Shown: positions 23,262-34,517 of the stretch, in pieces
Layout: the number at the start of each line of letters is the position of its first letter
Position numbering within the stretch: position 1 is the first letter of the stretch
Origin: Siphonodentalium dalli
Lineage: Eukaryota > Mollusca > Scaphopoda > Gadilida > Siphonodentaliidae
Direction of reading: 5' to 3'
NCBI GenBank assembly: GCA_032622095.1
Contig: CP136069.1
Span: 42,386,194-42,450,193 of the forward strand
DNA length: 64,000 bases
Made by a program: the position numbers and the translations under genes
Notes under the pieces: model-generated
Databases searched by the model: none
What the model was told of the DNA's origin: nothing
Seen by the model: only the letters and a program-made list of their open reading frames with translations

Positions 23262-23493
23262 CAGTAATGCCCTAATTAATCGACTCCATAACCACAGCAG
23301 AATTATGGGTAACTTTTCAGGATTTACTCGGAAATATGGCTTGTTGCCATTCATCCATTCATCGGAAAGCTCTCCGAATGCTCTCCCCGAGAGCTTTCCG
23401 ATGAATGGCAACAAGCCATATTTCCGACTAAATCCTGAAAAGTTACCCATAATTCTGCTGTGGTTAAGAAGTCGATTACTTAAAGCATTACTG
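23262..23493. mobile_element. Foldback MITE 'CAGTAATGCCCTAA', copy 4
   Basis: TA-flanked and full length with both arms well preserved. The centre has the duplicated words CCATTCATCCATTCATCGG and CTCTCCGAATGCTCTCCC. The flanks CAGTAATAAATA(A/T)CATTGGCT occur on both sides outside the element, an apparent longer flanking duplication. Confidence 0.85.
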
Positions 23494-23924
23494 TAATCAG
23501 TAATAAATATCATTGGCTAATAAAAATCAGAGATACTGTCTCCTAGACTGCGATAAGTAATTATTATCGCACTCAACTATGAATATATTCTCTGTATTCT
23601 ATATTTAAAAATGTGTCGTGTTTCGGTATGCGTTTCGGTATGCGTTTCGGTATGCATGGGACAATTGTCAACATTGATCTCTGATCTCGCAATTTAAATA
23701 TAACCAATCACGATCACCAACCAAGAGGTATTTATATAAATTGTCAGAAATTGATTAAAGAGACTAGATTCCCCCTTGCAATGATGAGCTGTTATGCCAC
23801 AAACCAATGAAATAGCACCCAGTCTGAGACATGACCAATGGCATGAAGGCAGTCAATACAAAATAGAAATCAGAACTGAATCGCAATTCTGCAGACGCCA
23901 ATCTGACAAGATTATCATCAGCTT

Positions 23925-24372
23925 CAAGCCTGCAAATAGTGTGTCTGTCATTTGCAGAATGAGGTTCCCAGAGGTGAATTTAGTGACGCTATCTTGCACA
24001 GTGGCTAGCATCACCAAACTCACCCTCTGGGGACCTCATGCTGCTTTGGCCCCAACTGCTATGGGAGACCAGGATCGGATTGAAGTTCCCAGTTGAGGTT
24101 GGTGATGTTCACCCATTAGTCACCTCCATTATTCATTTTATCTTCTGCAAATTAGGGGATAAAGAAACTTCCCCGAAAGGAAAAAGTAACAAAAAACAAT
24201 GTTAATTTGAGACTATACATACTTCCCAGAAGATGAGGCCTAAACAGAATATGGTTCCCAGAGGGTGAATTTGGTGATGCTACCCTGCTGTGTGGGATAG
24301 CATCACTAACTTCACCTTCTGGGGACCTCATTCTGCAAATGACAGACACGCTATTTGCAGATATAACCGGCT
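23925..24372. mobile_element. hAT-type MITE 'TGCAAATAG' family, long copy
   Basis: Left end AAGCCTGCAAATAGTGTGTC, right end GACACGCTATTTGCAGATAT. Each subterminal region is itself a hairpin (AATGAGGTTCCCAGAGG… and inverse). The middle holds AACAATGTTAATTTGAGACT. About 450 bp. Confidence 0.8.
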
Positions 24373-24555
24373 TTTAACCCTTTCAATAGTAAACAATCAT
24401 TGATGAGTAGTTCCCTTATGAAATGTTCAATAAGCTCAACAAACATTCATTCCAATGTACAATTTTATGACTGATTCGGAGAATCCATTTAGAACAGACA
24501 AGGTTAAAGAGACTGATTCCAAATTACGATTCTTTGCAGCTATTTTAATCAAGTC

Positions 24556-25118
24556 TGAGTTTAGTGTGCCTGTAATTTGCAGAATGATCGAGCTCCCCAG
24601 AGAGTGAATGTTGTGACGCTATAGAAACTTCCCTAAAGGGAAACAGTAACTAAAATCAATGTTAATTTGAGACTCAACATACATCCAAAAAGATGAGGCC
24701 TAACCTGAATGAGGTCCCCAGTGTGAATTTGGTATGCTAGCAGGCTAGCATCACCAAATTCTCCCTCTGATGACATCATTCTGCATGGCCTCTTCTGCTA
24801 TGGAAGATATAGACTCAGATTGAAGTACTCAAATGGTGAATATTGTGATGTACACCCATTGGGAACCTCGATTATGCAATGTGTCGTCTGCCAATTTCGG
24901 AATATAGAGAAACTAAACTAAAAAAGAAATAGAATCTTAAGTTTCTAATATTAGAAATTTAATAATAAAGAAACTTTCCAGAGAAGATGAGGCCTAAGCA
25001 GAATGAGGTCCACAGAGAGTGAATATAGTGATGCCAGCTCGCTATGTGGGATAGCATCATTAAATTCACCCTATGGGGACCTCATTCTGCAAATGACAGG
25101 CACGTTATTATAGGCCTG
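24556..25118. mobile_element. hAT-type MITE 'TGCAAATAG' family, degenerate copy
   Basis: Runs from GTGCCTGTAATTTGCAGAAT to AAATGACAGGCACG with the same internal landmarks, somewhat rearranged. Confidence 0.65.
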
Positions 25119-25333
25119 ATTTTGATATGAAATTTAAGGGTTTTCAAGGAGGTATATATTCGAAATTCAAGGACACACGAGAACTTATAACCTGGAAAAA
25201 GTAGGGTGCTATGACAACAGTATTTATTCCACATAGTGGGCATGAGAGACATGTATTAAATGGAATGCCAACCATTGAATACATATTGTTGTATACCACT
25301 AGAGGAATACAAGCTGGAACATTTGGTGCTAAC

Positions 25334-25525
25334 ATTTGCAGAATGAGGTCCCCAGAGGGTGAATTTACGCTATCCCACACAGCAGACTAGCACCAAGTTC
25401 ACAATCTGTGGACGTCTTTCTGCTTAGGCCTCAACTGTTAGTGGGAGTCTAGGATCAGATTTAAGTTCCCCAGTTGAAGTTGATGATGTTCACCTATTGG
25501 AAACCTCGATTATGCTTTAAATTTA
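25334..25525. mobile_element. hAT-type MITE 'TGCAAATAG' family, 3'-truncated copy
   Basis: Contains ATTTGCAGAATGAGGTCCCC and the following subterminal hairpin and central part, then stops at ATTATGCTTTAAATTT. Confidence 0.6.
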
Positions 25526-25529
25526 GATA

Positions 25530-25600
25530 ATAAGTTCAACAAACCACCTATGGCCGTTTGTTGAACTTATTATCTGAACATTCCCTATGGGATAACTACT
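25530..25600. repeat. Hairpin 'GATAATAAGTTCAACAAA'
   Basis: AGATAATAAGTTCAACAAAC pairs with GTTTGTTGAACTTATTATCT around CACCTATGGCC. A second full copy is at about 39450-39520, and fragments lie at about 22850 and 24420. The flanks include TGATGAGTAGTTCCC-like words, suggesting one small element family. Confidence 0.65.
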
Positions 25601-25752
25601 CATCAATGATGTTTTAGTACAGAAAGGATCAATGTGGCTTTTATGGACGTGTGCGCCCCCATAACAGAGAGGTATATATCATCAGACAGAATAAACACTT
25701 TGCCTTGTGTTTGTTTGCCGCATAGCCACACAAGAGTATTCAGGATTGGATA

Positions 25753-26006
25753 CAAGCCTTGAAATAGTGTGTCTGTCATTTCCAGAAAGAGGTCCCCAGA
25801 GGGTGAATTTAGTTATGCTACCCCGCATAGCGGGCTAGCATCACCAAATTCACCCTCTGGAAACCTCATTCTGCTTACACCTCAACAGAATGAGGTTCCC
25901 AGATGGTGAATTTGGTGATGCTAGCCCGCTATGCGAGATAGCATCACTAAATTCACCCTCTGTGGACCTCATTCTGTAAATGACAGACACACTATTTCAA
26001 GGCTTG
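25753..26006. mobile_element. hAT-type MITE 'TGCAAATAG' family, short copy with 8-bp TSD
   Basis: Ends CAAGCCTTGAAATAGTGTGT and its mirror. Flanked by perfect ATTGGATA copies (25745-25752 and 26007-26014), which fixes the ends and supports hAT-type transposition. The element is two hairpins back to back, 254 bp in all. Confidence 0.9.
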
Positions 26007-26385
26007 ATTGGATAGCCATTTATCATTGAATTTGCATTTCCCTCCGGTCATAATTCATTGGTAAGGTGCTGACTTTTCGGCCAACTTCCGATATGTATAT
26101 TAGATGCAATTTGATTTATCAAAAGCTGGAGGGCATGCATAGTCATTGGCCAATCTCAATGAGCGATACATAGATACTCGGTCGATTGCTACAACTGTAA
26201 ACAGTGTGAAATTCATAGCGAGTAATAACCGCTGTTTATGCTCTATCTCATGTGTATATATAACATTCATTTTCAAGGGGTGCAACTGGAATTCCAAGGG
26301 TTTCAAGGGCATTTGAAACTTAATCTTTAAATTAAGGGTATTCAAGGGTTTTGAAGGACCAGCCGGAACCCTGTAAGTAAATTAC

Positions 26386-26479
26386 CTTATTGCGAAGAAT
26401 GTATCGACAGATAACTGAGCTTGAAATACAGCTAGGAATGTCCATCTTTGTGCATAACTTAACAACACAAGAACGTTCC
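26386..26479 (-). CDS. NRF-6-like gene, sixth visible exon (SVDTFF block)
   Basis: The acceptor is …tattttttgcag and the donor is ATAAG|GTAATT. Thirty codons lie between split codons: NVLVLLSYAQRWTFLAVFQA, then QLSVDTFFAI. The S-V-D-T-F-F segment, followed by S-G-L-L across the splice junction, is a standard motif of the second membrane helix in NRF-6-like acyltransferases. The usual third residue of the FFF-L run is Ala here (FFAIS), a mild change. Phases fit on both sides. Confidence 0.92.
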
Positions 26480-26871
26480 CTGCAAAAAATAAGCATTTAT
26501 ATGAAAACAAACCTTTTGATTTTTAGAAACAACACAATAATGTCAACCACCTGAGGTACTACTCAAAATAAGTCAACCCTGTTTACAAGTCATCTCATTT
26601 GAGGCGAATAATAATGCTTGAAAGCATTTGTGTGCTTGGATTTGAAAAGTACCTTGCGATTTTGGTGGAGTTGACACAACACTTAACAGAGAAAACACAG
26701 CATAGAATTTCCAGGGTTAATGACAATTCACCGATCCAACAAAGAATAAAAAATAATATAGTAACATGTTTATTTGAAGGGACGGGCAGCCCTTATTGTA
26801 GGTTATAATTTAGAGATAACATTTATAAAATTATGATAATTTCCTCAAGAATATACTAATAGTATAGCATA

Positions 26872-28304
26872 CCCTTATAGTTTTGCAGTGTGTTTAAGGT
26901 GTGGATAAGGTGCTCTTGTGGTGTGGGCCTGAAAGATGGCTGATGTGTTACACCTCACCCAATGTGTGGGGGCTGAGGTGTGCCTTATGTGTGGTTGAGG
27001 TGTGTATGAGGTGTGGGGCCAAATATTTAAACGAAGCACGAGGTGTAGTTGAGGTGTGTTTTGATGTGGGCCTGACGTGTGCTTCTGATGTGTGTTTAAG
27101 GTGTGCCTGTGGTACACGGTATGAGGTGTGCTTGAGGTGTGCCTATGGAAGTGTGCTTACTGATGTGTACCTGAGGTGTGGTTAGAGGTGTGCCTGAGGT
27201 GTGGTAGAGGTGTATCTGAGGTGTGGGTAGAGGTGTGCATGAGGTGTGGGTAGAGGTGACTAATTTTGTCTTGTCCACATGCATTCATTCTATATATTTT
27301 GAACATGTTCCTGGTGACATTCGATTATTTATATTAATGTCCTAGTAGTGTTCCTAGTGTTATTGGAAGATTAAGGTATTTGCTATATACATGTACATAT
27401 TTATCATATTGACATATTGCATGGTACCATGCATGCAATTAACTGCAGCTCAAGTCATATAGGGGCTTGGGGTTGGAGCAAAAATTCAATAAAGCAAAGC
27501 TTATAATAAATTAATTCTATATTAGCCTGACATGATCACCGCTATATTTTATAATTCATGCAGTCAAATTATATAATGCTGAAAGAATTCGGCATACTAT
27601 TATTTACAATTTTCATTTCAATATTTTATTGTGTAGTATACACTGTACATATGTAAGATAATACCATCACCAATTCTCTGTCCATTTAGCTGTTTTGATA
27701 AACACACAGTTGTAATTAACAGACATCTTTATAGATAATATAATTTAGTTGCGAAAATCAAATATATCGAAAAATGATATGATATATTACTAACCTGCTT
27801 TCAAAAAGTATATTGATGTTTCACATGCCTTTTATTCCATTTATTGACAACGTTTGATATGAAGTATCTTTTCAAATCCTTGAGAGATACACAGCTGTGT
27901 TTGGAGCAGCTACACTCTTCTGAACAAAGGACATTCAAATAAATTTTGGCGCAATTCTACCACATGACCTAACCAGCTCCGTGTGTTATATGTTTGTTTA
28001 TCAGATCATACAATTCAGTTTGGCTAGCTTCCTCGTTAAACCAGGAACTTTGATAGATACCATGTGGTGTGTTGCGGCCAACTTGCGGACATGTGAGGTG
28101 TGTTTGTGGTGTGCCTGTGGCAGAATGTTTTTTGTTTGAGTCCCTTATGTGTGTTTGAGGTGTGCTTTGTTATAAGCCATGATATTTCTATTACTATTTC
28201 TATGAGGTGTGGATGAGGTGTGGTGTAGAAGTATGAGGTGTGGTTAAGGTGTGCATTGCAGATATTTACATATCATGAACCACAACACTGCAAAACTATA
28301 AGGG
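26872..28304. mobile_element. 1.4-kb TIR element with GAGGTGTG subterminal arrays
   Basis: TIRs CCCTTATAGTTTTGCAGTGT at both ends, with TA outside each. Next to the left TIR is an array of GAGGTGTG(T/G)-rich words (26890-27257), and a shorter one (about 28090-28250) precedes the right TIR in the same orientation. The middle is AT-rich with no ORF. TA targets suggest a Tc1/mariner-type origin, but subterminal repeat arrays are unusual for that group. It fills the intron between visible exons 5 and 6. Confidence 0.8.
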
Positions 28305-29039
28305 TAATGCAATATTATTAATTATTATTAATGCAGGATGCGATATTATTCATAAAACATGCTTTGTGTCAGAGAAAATGCAGGTCGAGTGTTGTTTTAG
28401 TTTCTTGCAAAAAGCACAGTGAATTGTTTATATATAAGCAGAGTCACCATATTGTGTCATTTCCTTATTTGAATTCGAGCACATTATACATTGGTTGTAA
28501 AACCGATAATTTGGTATGTCTACCACTTACAATACTATCATAGTAAATTCCTTATTTTGTATTTGAAGTAATTACCATAGATTAGGAGAAAATACTAACT
28601 GGATTGAACAATATTCATCTCTTTGCAAGAACAATTATATCATGTACACATTTTCTGTCTGATAATTCCCAATCAGGAAGTAACGTTTAATAGCTGGATT
28701 TTGAACTAACAGCAGGTAGAATGGTCGATTAAAATAAAATTTCAAGTTAGTATGATTTGAATGCGATTGTTGATGGTGCCAATAATTTGATCTTTGCCTT
28801 CCACAGTGCAACGGAACATTTTCATTGGACGATCCAGTAGTTCTGAGTGTTTGTCTATACGCGATATTTATTATTGGTATAACAACAAAATATGTCTATA
28901 ATAATATTCTTTCTGTTTTTGGTGGTTTTTGCAGATGTGACTGTCTTAACAGCAATACCCACCACGGAGGCCACCCATATCTTTGAACCAGTCAATCAAG
29001 GAGAACAGTGTACACAAAAGTATGCTGTGTCTCAGATAC

Positions 29040-29495
29040 ATGCAAGCCTTGAAATAGTGTCTGCATGACATTTGCAAAATGAGGTCCACAGAGGGTGAAT
29101 TTAGTGACATTATCCCACACGACAGGCAAGCATGACCAAATTCACCCTCTGTGAACCTCATTCTGCTTAGGCTCCAATTGCTATGGGAGAACTAGGAACA
29201 TATGTAAGTTATCCAGTTGAAGCTGGTGATGTTCACCCAATAGTCATCTAGATTACCCAGTATGCATTTTCTCTTCTGCAAATTAGGGGATGTAGAAACT
29301 CAACAGAAAGTAAAAAAGTAACTAAAAACAATGTAAATTTAAGACTACCAGTATAGATACTTCCCATAAATGAGGCCTAAGCGGACTAAGGTCCCCCAGA
29401 GGGTGAATTTGGTGATGCTAGCCCACTGAGAGGGGTAGTGTCACTATATTCACCATCTGGGAACCTTATTCTGCAAATGACATGACATGATATTA
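29040..29495. mobile_element. hAT-type MITE 'TGCAAATAG' family, copy near exon 5
   Basis: CAAGCCTTGAAATAGTGTCT at the left, the usual paired hairpins and central AACAATGTAAATTTAAGACT, ending at TCTGCAAATGACATGACATG. It lies about 320 bp from the fifth visible exon's donor. Confidence 0.75.
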
Positions 29496-29689
29496 CAGTA
29501 ATCAAAGTAATCATAGTGAAAGAGACAATATTAAAGTAATCTCTGAAATTGCGATGTCAGCACCGATTATATGCACGTTCGTGATGCGAAATGGTGATAT
29601 AGATTTTTGTTTTGTGCTCAATGCTGTGCCTGTTATTACTATAGTAGCTAGCTGGGTATCTCTCTCATTATCAATGCCGGCATGACCAA

Positions 29690-29870
29690 GTATGATCAGG
29701 AATGTTACATGTTGCTTGCATGCTGAATAAATATACATGACTGAGTATGATCCAGGAATCTTACCTGTTGCGTGCATGCTGAATACGTAACCGAGTATGA
29801 TCCAGGAATCTTACCTGTTATTGGCAAACTGAATATATATGAATGACCGAGTATGATCCAGGCCATACTG
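29690..29870 (-). repeat. Triplicated exon end with repeated 5' splice sites
   Basis: On the minus strand a unit of about 60 bp beginning TGGATCATACTCGGTCAT recurs three times. The first copy is the true exon end (…CCAATAACAG|GTAAGATTCC). The second ends …CACGCAACAG|GTAAGATTCC, with the donor intact. The third ends …AAGCAACATGTAACATTCC, with the donor damaged. The second donor could extend the exon, but the reading frame through it leaves the membrane-protein sequence. Confidence 0.85.
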
Positions 29871-29982
29871 AGGAACCGCACTCCATGTAAGCTCCGTAAT
29901 GTTGCGCCACTTTGCTTTGTGTCCAAAATCTTTGCACAGTTTGAATACAATGAAAATGATAAGATAGCCCTTGAAAATTTTC
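29815..29982 (-). CDS. NRF-6-like gene, fifth visible exon (acyltransferase-3 start, R-x10-H motif)
   Basis: The acceptor is …ttttttttccag and the donor is AATAACAG|GTAAGA. The 55 codons are KFSRAILSFSLYSNCAKILD, then TKQSGATLRSLHGVRFLSMA, then WIILGHSYIFSLPIT. L-R-S-L-H-G-V-R-F-L-S-M-x-W-I-I-L-G-H-S-Y is the opening of the acyltransferase-3 domain. The Arg of VRF and the His of GHS are exactly ten residues apart, the R-x10-H motif needed for activity in bacterial acyltransferase-3 enzymes. The end of the exon, including the last 50 or so coding bases and the donor, is repeated twice more just downstream (29690-29815). Confidence 0.95.
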
Positions 29983-30146
29983 CTGGAAAAAAAAGGTCAT
30001 AATTAGTAAATGTTTCTAAAATGGAAAATGTTTAGATTTTCGAAGTCCAACTAGGGCAATAACTCTGACAAAAATCCTGGGACAAAATATTCTTTGTCGA
30101 AGACTGGTCTACTACCATTCCAAAAAGCATTGATTAGTTGAGGTTC

Positions 30147-30366
30147 AGTTGTCGTTTTACTATCGACTCCTGAACAACAGCAGAAGTATGGGTAATTTTT
30201 AAGGATTTAGTCGGAAATCTGGCTTGTTGCCATTCAATGATTCATCGGAAAGCTCTCAGTGAGAGCTTTCCAATGAATGGCAACAAGCCATATTTCCAAC
30301 TAAATCCTGAAAGGTTACCCATAATTCTGCCGTGGTTAAGGAGTCAATTATTTAGGGCATTACTTT
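30147..30366. mobile_element. Foldback MITE 'CAGTAATGCCCTAA', copy 5 (left end eroded)
   Basis: Both arms are recognisable (ATGGGTAATTTTTAAGGATT and complement), and the right end TTTAGGGCATTACT is kept. The left end has decayed. Confidence 0.75.
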
Positions 30367-30544
30367 AGCTGCTAGGCTATATCACAATGACCAAAAACCA
30401 TTCAAATCTGATAGTCCAACAGGGATCATTAGCATGGTGAGAATGAATACCAATAGATTTTGGGAAACAGTCGCAATACAAACAATAACTCAATATCCAA
30501 GGAAATGAAAGGTTGCTGACCGTGTGTCTCCCGAAAAGGTGGCT

Positions 30545-30905
30545 TTTGGTAAGTATAGCTTTTTTTTAACTCTGTCAAAATTGATCAGACCGTGACCAAA
30601 TTCAAACTTGACCTTTGTCTTCTGAAATTTGAACCAGGTACAAAATATATAAAAGTAAAGTTATCATCCGGAAACCAAAATAATCGGCAAAATTTAAGCC
30701 GACAAGAACCATAACTCCTGCAAAAATGGGCAGACCAAACATTATTCGAACTTGACCTGTAATTGGAGCTGATAACCTCACATACCAAATTTGGATCAGA
30801 TCCGATTACACAAAACCTAAGTTATCAACCGGAAACCTCAAAACGACAAAATTCAAAGTCGAAAAGGGGCCATAACTCCGGCACAGACGTTATTACGGAT
30901 GGACT
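30545..30905. repeat. Tandem dispersed repeat ('CCATAACTCCGGC' family)
   Basis: Two or three units of about 120-130 bp with AATTCAAACTTGACC, AAAGTTATCATCCGGAAACC and CATAACTCC(G/T)GCA, followed by a C-run at about 30919-30930. Related to 7.43-7.79 kb. Confidence 0.65.
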
Positions 30906-31697
30906 CCTGCTATTTTAATGCCCCCCCCCCCCAAGTGCTGTACATGCATGTTGGTATCCCTATAGCGCAAAACAGTTTTTCTGGTCTAACTCTATTGGCA
31001 TTTCAGAAAGCATTGAAGTCTGACCATTTCTACCTGAGTTACCCCGCTGGACAAAACAAGTGTCCATTGCCACCGCGGTGTACTTGCCGTTCGGCCACGG
31101 TGTCAGAGTTTGTAACGGCAGTTGAGCACCACAGCCGAATGGCAAGTTCACTGCGGCCGAACGGCATGTATACCGGGGTTAGATTTCTGGTTTGTATCGT
31201 CTTTTTTTCCAGTTTAAAACAAGTATTTTATGTAGTAATATACGAAGGTTAGTATTTTTAATTAAAGAAAATTTAAGTCCGTACATAATCTCGACTTTGC
31301 GGTCATTATGACCAACCATTTATCTTTGACCCCACTGTTTCAACAATAATGCAGATTTTAATGGAACTCTGTTGGCAAATATAAAAAATAAAGTCATGCA
31401 TCGATCTCATGCTGTCATATCAACATGCACCTGTCAATCATCCAGGATTAGTTTGTGAGATTTTATTGTCTGCTCTAATTGGTTGGCTGTGGGAGGAGCT
31501 TACCGATATTTTGTTCTAATGTGATATACTTTGACACCATAACCCCGATAACGTTCACATTCAACGCATTCCCCAGCCAGCGGTTGAGCGGATAGGATGT
31601 ATTGTTTACAGTGCGTCATATCGCTGTTCCCGTTGACTGGTCTGAGTCGCTTGTGAGTTGTGTGACCTTTTCAGGGACAGCTGCCCGAGCGACTTAG

Positions 31698-32453
31698 GTG
31701 AGCTGTTTACTAACTTGGCAGAGGATTATGGATTTAATCCCCTCTGCTTTGTTAGCGGCCTTGGATAGACTACATGTTGTGGACACCCTTAGCTGGACAT
31801 TTCACCAGGCTAAGGGGCGCTTCGTGACTCTACCCGTGGAATACAGGACTGGAGCAGATGGACACCAACAGGGGCTCAAGACCGTCAGCAGGGATGTCAC
31901 CACCGGAGCAGGGACGAGGAGGAAGAAGACCCTTTCACGTCGTCGCAGGGAAGCAGCTCGGAGGGCTGAGTGGAGAAAGAAGAAGGCAGCTGTTGATCGA
32001 CCAGCTGCCTCTTCCCACTCGGCTGCGAAGACTGTTGGTCGCCTGGATTCCACCGACGATGCTACCGGTAGTCCAACCCGGGAGAGGTCTGAGAGACGCC
32101 CAGACCACCCCTCCCCCGCTGGAATGGTGACTGATGCCATCCAGACAGCCGCTGCTGATGCCGTGGTGGAGACAGATGACTCCGGAATACATCAGACCGG
32201 AGTTATCCATCTCCACCACGACCAGCTGCACCAACAACAGCACAGGCTCCACCCGTATTCTGGAAGACGTCGAAGACTTAGTAAAAAGCGCGCTGCGACT
32301 CAGGCAGAAGCCGAAAGGATGAGTGCAGTGCCGGGCTGATGTTCTGAAATCCCAACAGCAGCAAGAAGCTCAGGATAAACTATTGAGACAGTACGGAGTG
32401 GAGCTCCCCATAGCAACAACAACAACAACAACAGAAGTAGAAGCACCTCAATG
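31698..32453 (+). pseudogene. Repeat-borne ORF remnant, unknown function
   Basis: The frame from 31728 reads MDLIPSALLAALDRLHVVDT, LSWTFHQAKGRFVTLPVEYR, then a basic stretch RRKKTLSRRRREAARRAEWR. A conserved-looking hydrophobic start followed by an Arg/Lys-rich helix resembles proteins I recall next to retroelement sequences in marine invertebrates, but I cannot name a family. The C-terminal part is in another frame (ILEDVEDLVKSALRLRQ, then after a stop VLKSQQQQEAQDKLLRQYGV and a Thr run from an (ACA)n tract). GC content is clearly higher than in the surroundings. One frameshift and one stop make it a pseudogene. Confidence 0.5.
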
Positions 32454-32899
32454 AGAGAAAAAGAAACCAAAAAAAAAACATCATCATGTCTAGATAATTT
32501 TTTTATTTTCATCCTCACTGTTATGTTTCCCATACTCATGGCACCAAAATCACTCCAAAGTGGGTTGTAGGAAAGGGCATCCTGCCCTTTCAAATCCTCC
32601 CTGGCCCAGCCTAAATTCCCAATAAACCATAACCGAGAATGAGTAAATTCAATTATTCGCTGCATAATGTTGTCAACATAAAATGAACTGGAGTATGTAG
32701 TTTGGGATGTATAACATTCACGAACTGGAAATATTCAGAATAATTATATAGATCATTTCCGGCCAGTCCTTCTAGCTGTCTTTAACTAGTCTTTGTAAAC
32801 ATTCACTCTATTCTGTTCTTTAAGTCGGCAATAGGAAGCACGGATAATAACCATAGAGAACCTTATATTTACCACTATTACTATTACTCACGCCCAGCG

Positions 32900-33199
32900 C
32901 AAATACATCACTGCAGATTGCGACTTGGTTGTTGTTTTCTTAATAAAGACCTATGTGAAAATTATCTCAGACCAAGTCCTCATTGTGTGTGTGGAAGCGA
33001 TGAAACGGCGAATCATTTCTTATTCCACTGCCCAGTATACAGTAGACAAAGAAACGAATGTTTTTCTGGTAATTTGGAAAGAACAACCATTGAGAGCGCA
33101 CTTCACGGCACGATTTCAAATTCTCTGAGCGAAAATATTTTGACATTTAAAACAGTCCAGAAATTCATAATCATGACAGAACGCTTTTCGAGCTAACAT
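32900..33199 (+). pseudogene. LINE ORF2 C-terminal fragment
   Basis: The frame from 32918 reads MRLGCCFLNKDLCENYLRPS, then PHCVCGSDETANHFLFHCPV and YSRQRNECFSGNLERTT, ending FSS. The C-x-C-G-x-x-E-T-x-x-H-F-L-F-x-C-P-x-Y motif is the standard Cys/His cluster after the reverse transcriptase domain of many non-LTR elements. No reverse transcriptase core is present; it is a 5'-truncated or internally deleted insertion. Confidence 0.8.
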
Positions 33200-34009
33200 A
33201 TATACAGATTATATGGCACTGCCCAATAATAATTACATTAAGTAAATATCCAATATATGGATATATTAAAATAGCTGATGACCGACACGACAGGTGACAC
33301 ACAAATGTTGTATATATGCCTGTGTCTGTATTGCTCTTACGAACCCATTCTATGAAACCCATACTATAATATATTAGACATGGTGTAAACATTTAGTACA
33401 CGAATATACCAATTCATTACCTGTCTCCAACAACTCCACGACGGGACGCGACTCGAGTAATGCAAGCATAATATTGCTTGCTTTGTCGCACCATTTTATA
33501 TTATGTCCACCGATGATAAGGTCACTTGTGGAGACGGCATATGTAAGCCATATAGGCTTACAGCCGAATCCACTCCCATACACAAGGAACATGGTAACAT
33601 GAATGACCAATATATTATATTGTAACAAATTATTATTGGGAATAAATATTATTAAACCAAAAGAAACTACATAGCGGTCGAACGGCAAGTACACCGCGGC
33701 CCAACTGCTGTTAGCCGGTGGAGCCACGCTTGTGGTTCGGCCGTTGTGGCAAGCGGTTAAGTGGACACTTGTTTTGTCCAGCGGGGTACAATGTAAAATT
33801 TTGTACTGACTAAGAATTCAAATATATCAAACTCAACAAGGGCCGTAACTAGAATGAATAGACAAAACTTGTTGTATGTGTGTATTTTTTTCATCAAGTT
33901 CACCATATCATATAGCAAAGGACAACCAAATTATGAATTTTGTAACTGAATTACAATGTCAAATGTTCATACCGTACATCCAGACTGGTGGATTATGGTA
34001 GATTATGCC

Positions 34010-34414
34010 ATGAATCTCTACTCCGGCTAACGCCCGTAGAGATCATGAAGTTTTGACAGGGAACCTTATAAAGTCGAAAAATACCACAGGGAATATATTT
34101 CTTAGTTATTACCTGTTCCTTAATAATAAAATTTCATGATTTAAGTAACTTTGTGAGCGATTTTGCTTTGCGTTGCTTACAATTATGGAATTTCTCCCGG
34201 GTAATTAGTTTGATGTTTATTGCGATATTGGCTCACAAAATAAAAAAAACATTCAAGTTGGGACCTTCACCTACAGTGAATTACATTATTAAGGAACAAT
34301 TAACAACTGAGAAATTTTATTCCCCACGCTAATGTTTCAACTTTATAAGGTTCCCTGTCAAAACTTCAAAAAGTTGTTCTCTATATGTGCGTTAGCCAGA
34401 GTAGAGATTCATGA
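34010..34414. mobile_element. Inverted-repeat element, about 400 bp
   Basis: ATGAATCTCTACTCCGGCTA, GTTTTGACAGGGAACCTTAT and CTTAATAATAAAATT-type words on the left have inverted partners on the right. No clear target duplication. Lies in the intron next to exon 4. Confidence 0.7.
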
Positions 34415-34517
34415 CACATGGCATGATCTAGGATTATGGCAGACAGTGCTCAACTATGTGACTTAAACGTCCTCTGGGTCGGTGCATAACAAACTGAAGC
34501 AATCAATCTTGACTCAC

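Larger units (their letters stand above)
31042..33786. mobile_element. 2.7-kb TIR element with retroelement fragments inside
   Basis: Ends CCCCGCTGGACAAAACAAGT and its exact complement, TA on both sides. Further-in words are also shared between the ends (GTACTTGCCGTTCG, ACCGCGG). The interior contains a coding-like remnant (31698-32453) and the tail of a LINE (32900-33199), both plus strand. Whether these are cargo or later insertions is not clear. Confidence 0.75.

Noticed and set aside
31802-32140. 112-codon minus-strand frame
   Set aside because: Shadow of the GC-rich plus-strand ORF remnant at 31698-32453.
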